NCBI GenBank assembly: GCA_963732875.1
Contig: CAVTBD010000002.1
Span: forward strand, 310,001 to 374,000
From: WHSO01 sp963732875
GTDB taxonomy: Bacteria; Pseudomonadota; Alphaproteobacteria; SMXQ01
DNA: 64,000 bases
Direction of reading: 5' to 3'
Position 1 is the first letter of the stretch. The number at the start of each line of letters is the position of its first letter. Of the stretch, positions 17,891-25,208 are shown in pieces. Both the position numbers and the translations under genes were made by a program. The notes beneath the pieces are model-generated. The model did not search any database, had not been told where the DNA came from, and worked only from the letters and a program-made list of their open reading frames with translations.

Positions 17891-18059
17891 CTAGCGCGGC
17901 TTGCGCCCGGTCCGGCGGCGCGGCTGGCGTGGCGCGGTTGAGCCGGTCGCGCACCTGGGCGCGATACTCCGGGTCCCACACCACCCGTTCGAGGTCGATG
18001 CCCTCGTCGGGGCTGCGCCGCTTAGCGCCGGCCTTGGCCTTGGCAGTCGTTCTGGTCAT
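17891..18059 (-). CDS. small basic hypothetical protein, possibly frameshifted
   Basis: From the ATG at 18059 the frame reads MTRTTAKAKAGAKRRSP then IDLERVVWDPEYRAQVRDRL, a Lys/Arg-rich start followed by a helical segment of a kind seen in short alphaproteobacterial proteins. In that frame it would run on far into the antisense of cutA. A one-base shift near 17924-17932 instead gives a compact ending RQPRRRTGRKPR and a stop at 17891. That would be another extra-base lesion like those elsewhere in this window. No function is proposed. Confidence 0.4.
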
Positions 18060-18363
18060 GTCCTGCGTCCTGTCTTCCCGGGCGCGCGGCGGGCGGTGCT
18101 TCATGACCGCCCCCGGTGCGCGGGAAGATCTCCGGTTGCCGCAATCATCCCCATAGAATTAGGGGGCTTTTGCGGCACAACAAAGGCAGAAATAAGGTTA
18201 AAGTTTGAAAAAGCAATAGCTTGGATTATTAAATTTAATCCATGAGGTGAGCATACTTCTGGGAAACGTCCGGAGGTTGAGTACCGCGCCGGGCCCTATA
18301 GCCGGGCATCTTTTGGCTTGAACCCGCGGGCGCAGCCCGGCACCGCCGGGCCCCGGGTATGAG
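18060..18363. other. gene-free stretch with GC-rich inverted repeats
   Basis: No credible coding region is seen on either strand. The stretch first becomes AT-rich (18170-18250) and then GC-rich, with repeated GCCGGGC and GCCCGGC blocks between 18285 and 18350 that can pair with one another. It ends at a hairpin with a T run (18364-18391). Confidence 0.4.
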
Positions 18364-18391
18364 GGGGAGCGCACGCTCCGCAATTTTTTCA
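18364..18391 (+). terminator. candidate Rho-independent terminator
   Basis: Short stem GGAGC/GCTCC with loop GCAC inside GGGGGAGCGCACGCTCCG, followed by CAATTTTTTC. It would end any plus-strand transcript coming from cutA or from the GC-rich block just upstream. Confidence 0.5.
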
Positions 18392-18411
18392 GGCGCGCCG
18401 TAAGATTCCAC

Positions 18412-18440
18412 TTGTTCTTGTTTCGTTCTTATTGTATAAG
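18412..18440 (+). promoter_or_regulatory. strong candidate promoter for a structured RNA
   Basis: TTGTTC (18412-18417), exactly 17 bases, TATAAG (18435-18440), in an AT-rich patch. The sequence directly downstream is not coding but highly structured, so this is the likely promoter of an RNA beginning near 18446. Confidence 0.6.
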
Positions 18441-18445
18441 GGTCG

Positions 18446-18798
18446 GGGTCGTATTCATTCGCCGACCACCGGATGCTAGCACCGGGCCGTCGGCCAAGGG
18501 TCCGGCAGGCCGGTGCGCCTCCGTTGGGGTTATCGGCATCGGAGAGTGCGCGGGCGCTTCCCAGCCGGAGGGCTGCGACGTTTCTGCCTCCTCAGGTGCA
18601 CCTCGGTAAACCGCGTAGCGTCGCAGCAAGGCGGGAGGAAGGCTTAAAAGATGTGGGCGGACTAAACGCTGAAATCCGAACGGGACACCCCGCGGCAGCT
18701 CCCCGTACCACCCCTTACCTCCCAGGGATTCCAGGCGCCAAGGTGGTGTTTCAGCGCCGACGCCCGCGCATGTCCGAGCAAGGACATGCGACTTTCCC
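18446..18798 (+). ncRNA. candidate unassigned structured RNA of about 350 nucleotides
   Basis: Between a good promoter and a hairpin end there is no coding gene, but there are many stable pairings. These are GCACCGG/CCGGTGC (18479-18485 with 18510-18516), CTCCG/CGGAG (18519-18523 with 18540-18544), CAGCC/GGCTG around a GGAG loop (18562-18575), and a nine-pair stem GCTGCGACG/CGTCGCAGC (18572-18580 with 18619-18627) enclosing a CGG-TAAA-CCG hairpin. There is also an eight-pair stem CGCTGAAA/TTTCAGCG (18667-18674 with 18749-18756) that encloses ACCACC/GGTGGT. Some stems are mutually exclusive. I looked for the hallmark sequences of RNase P RNA, tmRNA, SRP RNA and common riboswitches and did not find them; a divergent 6S-like RNA is not excluded. 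An antisense reading frame across it is probably spurious. Confidence 0.4.
18767..18796 (+). terminator. hairpin ending the candidate RNA
   Basis: Perfect nine-pair stem CGCATGTCC (18767-18775) / GGACATGCG (18782-18790), loop GAGCAA, followed by ACTTTCC. The T tract is weak. The opposite strand has no T tract after the stem, so plus-strand use is favoured. Confidence 0.5.
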
Positions 18799-18851
18799 CC
18801 GTGCCCGTTCCCCAACGCGAAGGATGCTCCCCTTTGATTGAAGGCTCGGAG

Positions 18852-20163
18852 CTAGGCCCCGGCCGCGGCGGCCAGCGCCTGGTCGAGGTCGGCGATCAGG
18901 TCCTCGATGTCCTCGATTCCCGGCCGAGATGCGCACCACGTCGTCGCCGGCGCCGGCCGCCGCGCGCGCCGCCTCGTCGAGCTGGCGGTGGGTGGTGGAG
19001 GCCGGATGGATGATGAGCGAGCGGGTGTCGCCGATGTTGGCGAGGTGCGAGAACAAATGGCACGATTCCACCAGCCGCCGCCCGGCCGCGTAGCCGCCCT
19101 TGAGGCCGAAGGTGAATACCGCGCCGGCGCCCGCCGGCAGGTACTTGTGGGCGCGCTCGTAGCTTGGGCTCGAGGGCAGGGCGGCGCAAGACACCCAGGC
19201 GACGTCGTCGCGCGCTTCCAGCCAGGAGGCGAGCGTCGTGGCGTTGCGCGACTGGCGCTCCATGCGCAGCGTCAGGGTCTCGCAGCCGGTCAGCGTCAGG
19301 AACGCGGTCATCGGCGCCATCGCCGGGCCGAAGTCGCGCAGGCCCACGGCATGGCCGTAGACGGTGTAGGCGAGCCTGCCGAACTTCTCGGCGAACACGG
19401 TGCCGTGGTAGGCGGGCGACGGCGCGGTCAGGGCCGGATAGCGGGCATCCCAGGCGAAATTGCCGGAATCGACCACGGCGCCGCCGATGGCGTTGCCGTG
19501 GCCGGCGATGAACTTGGTGGTGGAATAGACCGCGATGTCGGCACCCCATTCGAACGGGCGCAGCAGCGCCGGGGTCGCGAGCGTGTTGTCGACGATCAGC
19601 GGGATGCGCGCGTCGTGGGCGATCTTCGCCAGCGCGGCGATGTCGACCACCAGTCCGCCCGGGTTCGACAGACTCTCGGTGAAGAGCGCCCGGGTGCGCT
19701 CGCCGATCGCCGCGCGCACCGCCGCGCCGTCGTCGGGATCGACGAAGGTGACCGACCAGCCGAGCCGCTTGAACGACTGGCCGAACTGGGTGATCGAGCC
19801 GCCGTAAAGATAGCGCGAGGCGACGAAATGATCGCCCGCCTCCATGAGCGGCAGGAAGGCGAGGAACTGCGCCGCGTGGCCCGACGCGCACGCAGTCGTG
19901 CCGACCCCGCCGTCCAGCGCCGCGAGCTTGCCTTCGAGCGCCGCCACGGTCGGGTTGGTGATGCGCGAGTAGATCTGGCCGAACTCGTCGAGGTTGAACA
20001 GCCGCGCCGCGTGGTCGGTGTCCTCGAATACGTAGGAGGCGGTCTGGTAGACCGGCGTGATGCGGGCGCCCGTCGCCGGGTCGGGCGCGGTGCCGCCGTG
20101 GACGGCGCGGGTGGCGAGGCCGCGCAGGGCGGGGACGGGCTTGTCGTCGGGACGGTCGGTCAT
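18852..20163 (-). CDS. metY: O-acetylhomoserine sulfhydrylase (MetY type), C-terminal frameshift
   Basis: A PLP enzyme of the Cys/Met metabolism family that makes homocysteine from O-acetylhomoserine and sulfide. The N-terminus LATRAVHGGTAPDPATGAR and ITPVYQTASYVFEDTDHAA is typical of MetY, and the PLP-lysine motif is VYSTTKFIAGHGNAIGG. The length (about 437 residues after repair) fits MetY rather than the shorter MetZ. Near 18915-18921 one extra G (GGAATC read as GGGAATC) shifts the last 25 codons. With it removed the protein ends IEDIEDLIADLDQALAAAA and stops at 18852. Without repair it would run antisense into the structured-RNA region. It is divergent from rplM. Confidence 0.88.
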
Positions 20164-20254
20164 GGTGATCCTCTCCGGTGCCCGCCCCGTTTACCGGAAG
20201 CGGCGGCGATGCGCCATGGGGAAGGCGGGAAAGCGGGTAGCCCGGGCCTTGATA

Positions 20255-20268
20255 GGTAATATTTTACC
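20255..20268. promoter_or_regulatory. palindrome in the metY/rplM intergenic region
   Basis: GGTAA-TATT-TTACC forms an inverted repeat about 90 bases upstream of metY and overlaps an AT-rich TAAAAT that could be the metY minus-strand -10 box. It is a possible operator; no regulator is suggested by the sequence. Confidence 0.3.
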
Positions 20269-20305
20269 GTGTCTGTAAGTTTCAGGAAAACAACCGGAAT
20301 TCCCG

Positions 20306-20333
20306 TTGACAGGGTATTTTTCGATGGCATACT
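20306..20333 (+). promoter_or_regulatory. candidate sigma-70 promoter of rplM-rpsI
   Basis: Perfect -35 TTGACA (20306-20311) with CATACT (20328-20333) after 16 bases, about 70 bases upstream of rplM. Confidence 0.6.
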
Positions 20334-20336
20334 CCG

Positions 20337-20360
20337 CGCCCTGTCGAGACGGGCAGGGCG
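20337..20360 (+). promoter_or_regulatory. hairpin at the start of the rplM leader
   Basis: Seven-pair stem CGCCCTG (20337-20343) / CAGGGCG (20354-20360), placed right at the predicted transcript start of rplM. L13 is known to autoregulate rplM-rpsI through leader structure in some bacteria, so this is a plausible but unproven target. Confidence 0.4.
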
Positions 20361-20400
20361 TGCGCCGTGTTTGCGCGCCGGCCCCAGAGGGAATGGAACG

Positions 20401-20865
20401 ATGAAGACCTATCAAGCGACGCCCAAGGACATCGAGAAGAAGTGGATTCTGATCGACGCCGACGGGCTGGTGCTGGGCCGGCTCGCGGCGATCGTCGCCG
20501 ATCGCCTGCGCGGCAAGCACAAGACGACCTTCACGCCGCACATGGATTGCGGCGACAACGTCGTCGTCATCAACGCCGAGAAGGTGCACCTCACCGGCAA
20601 GAAGATGACCGACAAGTTCTACTATCGCCACACCGGCTATCCGGGCGGCATCAAGGAGACCACCCCGCGGAAGCTGCTGGGCGGCGAGCACCCGGAGCGG
20701 GTGATCACGCTCGCGGTCGAGCGCATGGTCCCGCGCGGCCCGCTCGGCCGTCAGCAGATGAGGAACCTTCGCGTCTATGCCGGCACCGCTCATCCCCACG
20801 AGGCCCAGAGCCCGCAGGCCCTCGACGTGGCCGGGATGAACCGGAAGAACAAGAGGAGCAAGTAA
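20401..20865 (+). CDS. rplM: 50S ribosomal protein L13
   Basis: The 154-residue L13 protein. Landmarks are KKWILIDADGLVLGRLAAIV at the N-terminus, NAEKVHLTGKKMTDKFYYRH in the middle, and ERMVPRGPLGRQQMRNLRVY followed by YAGTAHPHEAQ near the C-terminus. The start at 20401 follows GAGGGAATGG. The rpsI start codon is immediately after the stop, so the two genes are coupled, as in almost all bacteria. Confidence 0.98.
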   Translation: MKTYQATPKDIEKKWILIDADGLVLGRLAAIVADRLRGKHKTTFTPHMDCGDNVVVINAEKVHLTGKKMTDKFYYRHTGYPGGIKETTPRKLLGGEHPERVITLAVERMVPRGPLGRQQMRNLRVYAGTAHPHEAQSPQALDVAGMNRKNKRSK

Positions 20866-21360
20866 ATGTCCGATCAGGACCAGGTCATCAGCGACCTCGC
20901 CGACCTCGGCGCCGCCACCGGCGTCGCGCCCCGGCCCGAGGCCGCGCCCCTGCCGGAGCCGCAGATCGGCGCCGACGGGCGCTCCTATGCCACCGGCAAG
21001 CGCAAGGACGCGGTCGCCCGCGTGTGGGTCAAGCCGGGCTCCGGCAAGATCACCATCAACGGCCGCAAGCTCGAGGTCTACTTCGCGCGTCCGGTGCTGC
21101 GCATGCTGATCAACCAGCCGTTCTCGGTCGCCAATCGCGTCAACCAGTACGACGTGGACTGCACGGTCGCCGGCGGCGGGCTCTCGGGCCAGGCCGGCGC
21201 GGTGCGTCACGGCATCTCCAAGGCGCTGACGCTCTACGAGCCGGCGCTGCGCAAGCCGCTCAAGCAGGTCGGCTTCCTCACCCGCGATTCGCGCGTGGTC
21301 GAGCGCAAGAAGTACGGCCGCCACAAGGCGCGACGCAGCCACCAGTTCTCCAAGCGCTAA
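20866..21360 (+). CDS. rpsI: 30S ribosomal protein S9
   Basis: The 164-residue S9 protein of the small subunit. The conserved core begins YATGKRKDAVARVWVKPGSG, includes GGGLSGQAGAVRHGISKAL, and ends with the basic tail KKYGRHKARRSHQFSKR whose final residues reach the ribosomal P site. About 35 extra N-terminal residues rich in Ala, Asp and Pro precede the core, a common extension in alphaproteobacteria. It is coupled to rplM and followed by a strong terminator. Confidence 0.98.
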   Translation: MSDQDQVISDLADLGAATGVAPRPEAAPLPEPQIGADGRSYATGKRKDAVARVWVKPGSGKITINGRKLEVYFARPVLRMLINQPFSVANRVNQYDVDCTVAGGGLSGQAGAVRHGISKALTLYEPALRKPLKQVGFLTRDSRVVERKKYGRHKARRSHQFSKR

Positions 21361-21385
21361 TCCCGCGAGGGATCACGCCGTCACG

Positions 21386-21419
21386 AAGGGCGTCCCCGAG
21401 GGGGCGCCCTTCTTGTTTT
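21386..21419 (+). terminator. Rho-independent terminator of rplM-rpsI
   Basis: Stem AAGGGCG-T-CCCC (21386-21397) pairs with GGGG-CGCCCTT (21401-21411) with a single bulged T, followed by CTTGTTTT. Confidence 0.85.
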
Positions 21420-21490
21420 GGGCCGTATCGGCCCTTATTGTGAGCCGCGGCCGGTTGAGCCGGACCGCGGCGGAGACCGAAGAGACGACC

Positions 21491-22540
21491 ATGACCACGA
21501 GCAGCAACGCCATTCCCGTCGGCATCCTGGGCGCGTCCGGTTACACCGGCGCCGAGCTGGTCCGCCTGCTGGCGCGCCATCCCGGCGTCGACATCCGCGC
21601 CGTGACCGCGGACCGCAAGGCGGGGCAGGAGATGGCGCAGGTGTTCCCGCATCTCGGCGGCGTCGCGCTGCCCAAGCTCGGCACCATCGACGACACCGAT
21701 TTCGACCAGCTCGACACGGTGTTCATGGGGCTGCCCCACGGCACCACGCAGGAAGTGGTCGCGGCCCTGCCGAAGCACCTCAAGGTGATCGACCTGTCGG
21801 CCGACTTCCGGCTGCGCGCGCTCGAGGCTTACGAGGAGTGGTACGGTCATGCCCACCGCGCGCCGGAGCATCAGAAGCACGCCGTCTACGGTCTGACCGA
21901 GCATGCGCGCGACGCGATCCGCAAGGCGCGCCTCGTCGCCTGTCCCGGCTGCTATCCGACCGCCAGCATGATGCCGCTGATCCCGCTGTTGAAGGCCGGT
22001 CTGATCGAGACCGGCGACATCATCATCGACGCCAAGTCGGGCGTGTCGGGCGCGGGCCGGGCGGAGAAGGAGGCCAACCTGTTCGCCGAGGTGTCGGAGG
22101 GCATCCACGCCTACGGCATCGCCGGTCACCGCCACGCGCCCGAGATCGAGCAGATGCTGTCCGACGTCGCCGGCAAGCCGATCATGGTTGCCTTCACGCC
22201 GCACCTCGTGCCGATGAACCGGGGCATCCTCGCGACCATCTACGTGAAGCTCAACGGCGCCACGCCCGACGACCTGCGCGCGGCGCTGGAGAAGGCTTAC
22301 GCCGGGGAACGCTTCGTTCGGGTCGTGCCCAGGGGCGTGACGCCGGCGACGCGCCACGTGCGCGGCTCCAATCACTGCCTGATCGGGGTGTTCCCGGACC
22401 GGCTGCCGGGCCGGGCGATCCTGGTCTCGGTGATCGACAACCTGGTCAAGGGCGCGTCCGGCCAGGCGGTGCAGAACTTCAACCTGGTGGCGGGGCTCGA
22501 CGAGGCCACCGCACTCGAACAAGAACCCCTGTTCCCGTAA
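21491..22540 (+). CDS. argC: N-acetyl-gamma-glutamyl-phosphate reductase
   Basis: ArgC, 349 residues, reduces N-acetylglutamyl phosphate to the semialdehyde in arginine synthesis. The NADP-binding motif is GILGASGYTGAELVRLL. The catalytic Cys154 is in ACPGCYPTASM and the catalytic His in GIAGHRHAPEIEQ. The segment GRAEKEANLFAEVSEG is also diagnostic of the long-form enzyme. The ATG at 21491 follows GAGACGACC. The next gene, a gamma-class carbonic-anhydrase homologue, starts nine bases after the stop and is probably co-transcribed. Confidence 0.97.
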   Translation: MTTSSNAIPVGILGASGYTGAELVRLLARHPGVDIRAVTADRKAGQEMAQVFPHLGGVALPKLGTIDDTDFDQLDTVFMGLPHGTTQEVVAALPKHLKVIDLSADFRLRALEAYEEWYGHAHRAPEHQKHAVYGLTEHARDAIRKARLVACPGCYPTASMMPLIPLLKAGLIETGDIIIDAKSGVSGAGRAEKEANLFAEVSEGIHAYGIAGHRHAPEIEQMLSDVAGKPIMVAFTPHLVPMNRGILATIYVKLNGATPDDLRAALEKAYAGERFVRVVPRGVTPATRHVRGSNHCLIGVFPDRLPGRAILVSVIDNLVKGASGQAVQNFNLVAGLDEATALEQEPLFP

Positions 22541-22549
22541 GAGAGGATC

Positions 22550-23074
22550 ATGCCCGTTATCCGCAGCTTCAACGGCAAGACGCCGAAAATCCACGACAGC
22601 GCCTTCATCGCCGACAACGCCGTCATCATCGGCGACGTCGAGATCGGGGCGGAGGCCAACATCTGGTACGGGGTGGTGCTGCGCGGCGACGTCAACTACA
22701 TCCGTATCGGCGCGCGCACCAACGTGCAGGACGGCACGGTGATTCACGTCGATGCCGAGGGCGAGCACTGGCACGGCGTGCCGACCATCGTCGGCGCCGG
22801 CGTCACCATCGGCCACAAGGCACTGCTGCACGCCTGCACGGTGGAGGATGACGCTTTCGTCGGCATGGGCTCGATCATGCTCGATGGCTCATCGATCGAG
22901 ACCGGCGGCATGCTGGCGGCGGGCGCCACGCTCACGCCCAAGAAGCGCATCCCGAAGGGCCAGCTGTGGGCCGGCGCGCCCGCCAAGATGATGCGCGAGC
23001 TCAAGCAGGAGGAGATCGACTACTTCAAGATCTCCGCCGACCACTACGTCTGGCTCGCGAGCCAGTACAAGTGA
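22550..23074 (+). CDS. gamma-carbonic anhydrase family protein
   Basis: A 174-residue left-handed beta-helix protein with hexapeptide repeats (for example FIADNAVIIGDVEIGAEANI). It has the metal-site histidines expected for the gamma-carbonic anhydrase/YrdA group: His in DGTVIHVDAEGE and the pair in GVTIGHKALLHACTVEDD. Members bind zinc or iron at the trimer interface; some hydrate CO2 and others act as acyltransferase-like proteins. GAGAGGATC precedes the ATG. It follows argC closely, a recurring neighbourhood in alphaproteobacteria with no clear biochemical reason. Confidence 0.9.
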   Translation: MPVIRSFNGKTPKIHDSAFIADNAVIIGDVEIGAEANIWYGVVLRGDVNYIRIGARTNVQDGTVIHVDAEGEHWHGVPTIVGAGVTIGHKALLHACTVEDDAFVGMGSIMLDGSSIETGGMLAAGATLTPKKRIPKGQLWAGAPAKMMRELKQEEIDYFKISADHYVWLASQYK

Positions 23075-23106
23075 TCGAAGCCGTCGCGGGGCGTTGAGCC
23101 GCGAAA

Positions 23107-24483
23107 CTAGCCCCGTGGCTGAAAAACCAGCGCGACGATCAGTCCCGGCTTGTGGTCGGCGAGCGCGACCTTGATGCCGTGAATCTCCGCCACGGCGGAG
23201 ACCAGCGAGAGGCCGAGGCCGCTGCCGGGCGTCGAGCGGCTTTGCTCGAGGCGGAAGAAGCGCTGGAACACCTTGTCGCGCATCTCGGCAGGTATGCCGG
23301 GGCCGGTATCGCGAACCTCGGCAACCGGGCCGTTTCCCCCGTCTTTAAGTACCAGTTCGATGCGCGTGCCCGCCGGGGCATGGCGCATCGCATTCTCGAC
23401 CAGGTTGGCGAACATCTGGGTCAGCAGCTCGCGGTCGCCCTGAACATGGATGTCCGGTCCTATGGTCGTCACGAGAGATTGCCCCCGGTCCTCGGCGACC
23501 GCTTCGTAGGCCTCGGCGATGGACCGGAGGATTCCCGACAGGTCGACATCCGCGAACGCGGCCTTGCGCGTGCCTGCTTCGATCTGCGCGATGCGCAGCA
23601 GCGCCGAAAAGGTAGCGAGGATCGCATCGGTGTCGGCAAGGGCCTGTTCCATGGCCGCGCGGTAGTCCTCGGCGCTCTGGGCGTTCACGCGCGCATCTTC
23701 CAGCCGCTGGCGCAGGCGACTGAGCGGCGTCCTCAGATCGTGGGCGATGTCGCTGGAGACCTGGCGCAGGCTTTCCATGAGCGTCTGGACGCGGTCGAGC
23801 ATGTCATTGAGGTTGAGGGCGAGGCGGTCGAGCTCGTCCCCGGTCCCGCGCGTTGGAATGCGGTCGGCGAGCCTGCCGGCGACGATCGCCTGGCTGGTCC
23901 GGTTGATCGCGTCGATGCGGTGCAGGAAGCCGAAGCTGAGGACGGCGCCGCCGAGCGCCCCGAGCAGTACCGTGACGCCGAACGCCCATCCGAACGCCTG
24001 GATGATCGCTTCCTCCAGCTCGACGATGCGGTAGGTGTCGGCGCCCACCAGCAGGAATGCACCGTCGGGCAAAGTGGTCCCGAGGGCCATCAGATGGTGC
24101 TCGCTGTCATCGGGATCAGCGTCGAAGTCCGGGCTCCGGGCTGGCGGCACGGGCAGTTCCTGCCAGCCGTCGCGCGGGAGGGGGACAGCCAAGTCGCCGG
24201 CGACCTTGCGTCCGCGGGCATCGAGCAGCAGGTAATAGATGGATGGTGTGGTTCCGGCGGCGAGTCGCTGGTTGATGTCCTCGGCCATGTGCGAGAGGCC
24301 ACCGGTTTCGCCGAGCAATGCCGCGACTTCCGCCTGGACGTTGGTGGCGAGCTGCTGGCGCAAGGCATTGCCGGTGATCCAATAGATCACGCCGAACAGC
24401 ACCAGCACGGACAGTCCGAACAGGCCGGCATAGAGCAGCGCCAGCCGGAACCCGGTGGTACGCAGGAGCCTAGCCGGATGCAC
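23107..24483 (-). CDS. sensor histidine kinase
   Basis: A 458-residue membrane kinase. Two helices (residues 12-36 and 161-187) flank a periplasmic sensor of about 125 residues, followed by a HAMP linker. The H-box SSDIAHDLRTPLSRL has the phosphorylated His248. The N-box is NLVENAMRHAP, the G1 box DTGPGIP, and the G2 box GSGLGLSL. It starts with GTG at 24483, overlapping the response-regulator gene by 14 bases, so both are one operon. The signal is unknown. The nearby porin, lipoprotein and PepSY genes on the same strand are candidate targets. Confidence 0.93.
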   Translation of the reverse strand: MHPARLLRTTGFRLALLYAGLFGLSVLVLFGVIYWITGNALRQQLATNVQAEVAALLGETGGLSHMAEDINQRLAAGTTPSIYYLLLDARGRKVAGDLAVPLPRDGWQELPVPPARSPDFDADPDDSEHHLMALGTTLPDGAFLLVGADTYRIVELEEAIIQAFGWAFGVTVLLGALGGAVLSFGFLHRIDAINRTSQAIVAGRLADRIPTRGTGDELDRLALNLNDMLDRVQTLMESLRQVSSDIAHDLRTPLSRLRQRLEDARVNAQSAEDYRAAMEQALADTDAILATFSALLRIAQIEAGTRKAAFADVDLSGILRSIAEAYEAVAEDRGQSLVTTIGPDIHVQGDRELLTQMFANLVENAMRHAPAGTRIELVLKDGGNGPVAEVRDTGPGIPAEMRDKVFQRFFRLEQSRSTPGSGLGLSLVSAVAEIHGIKVALADHKPGLIVALVFQPRG

Positions 24484-25147
24484 GGATGCAGTATCCCGAT
24501 CCGCGAATCGTCTGGATCAGTTCGGTGTCGAAGCCCCGGTCGACCTTGCTGCGCAGGCGGCTGATATGGGTTTCGACGATGCTGGTCTGCGGATCGAAGT
24601 GGAAATCCCAGACGTTCTCCAGCAGCATGGTCCTGGTCACCACGCGATCCGCATGGCGCAGCAGGTATTCGAGCAGCTTGAATTCCTGGGGCTGCAGGTC
24701 GATCCGCTTGCCGGCCCGGATCACCGTCCGTTTCAGCAGGTCCATCTCGAGATCGGCGACACGCAGCATAGTCGCGACCTCAGCCATCGGCGGGCGGCGG
24801 GCGAGGGCGTTGACGCGCGCCAGCAGCTCGGTGAAGGCGAACGGCTTGACGAGATAGTCGTCACCGCCGGCTTCGAGGCCCTCCACGCGGTCGTCGATGC
24901 CGCCCAGCGTCGTCAGGAACAGGATCGGGGTCTTCACGCCGGCACCGCGTAAGGTCTTGACGAGCGCGAGACCGTCAAGCCCCGGCAGCATGCGATCGAC
25001 GATCATCACGTCGTAGGGCTCGCCCGCCGCGAGGAACAGGCCTTCACGCCCATCGGGGGCGTGATCCGGCGTGTGGCCGTGCTTCCTGAGACCGTTCACG
25101 ATATAGGCGGCGGTCTCCGGATCGTCCTCGATCACGAGGATTTTCAT
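24470..25147 (-). CDS. OmpR-family response regulator
   Basis: A 225-residue regulator. The receiver domain (1-115) has the acidic pocket EDD at 7-9, phospho-acceptor Asp51 in VDRMLPG, Thr79/80 and Lys101 in LVKPF. The C-terminal winged helix (from about 130) includes LQPQEFKLLEYLLRHADRVV and SIVETHISRLRSKVD, with the final TIRGSGYCI typical of OmpR/PhoB DNA-binding domains. The order regulator then kinase, with overlap, is standard for the CopR/CzcR/QseB-like class. The regulon cannot be read from the sequence. Confidence 0.95.
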   Translation of the reverse strand: MKILVIEDDPETAAYIVNGLRKHGHTPDHAPDGREGLFLAAGEPYDVMIVDRMLPGLDGLALVKTLRGAGVKTPILFLTTLGGIDDRVEGLEAGGDDYLVKPFAFTELLARVNALARRPPMAEVATMLRVADLEMDLLKRTVIRAGKRIDLQPQEFKLLEYLLRHADRVVTRTMLLENVWDFHFDPQTSIVETHISRLRSKVDRGFDTELIQTIRGSGYCIRASG

Positions 25148-25208
25148 GACGGGCGATTCTCGCGGTCAGGTGGATGACGTCCCGCGAATCATCTCCATGA
25201 TGGGGCGA

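Noticed and set aside
18446..18798. Assignment of the structured region to RNase P RNA, tmRNA, SRP RNA or 6S RNA
   Set aside because: Short resemblances exist (CGGTAAAC with GCAGCAAGGC as in RNase P; GGCTTAAAA as in 6S), but the obligatory sequences, such as the 5' conserved region of RNase P, a tmRNA tag frame or the SRP GGAA loop motif, were not found. A covariance search would decide.
18429..18815. 128-codon minus-strand frame over the gene-free region
   Set aside because: It coincides with the structured-RNA candidate, has no ribosome site, and its composition follows the stems rather than normal codon use. It looks like an antisense by-product.
20164..20300. SAM-type riboswitch upstream of metY
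   Set aside because: Alphaproteobacterial methionine genes often have SAM-II motifs, but no matching pseudoknot sequence is visible on the minus strand here.
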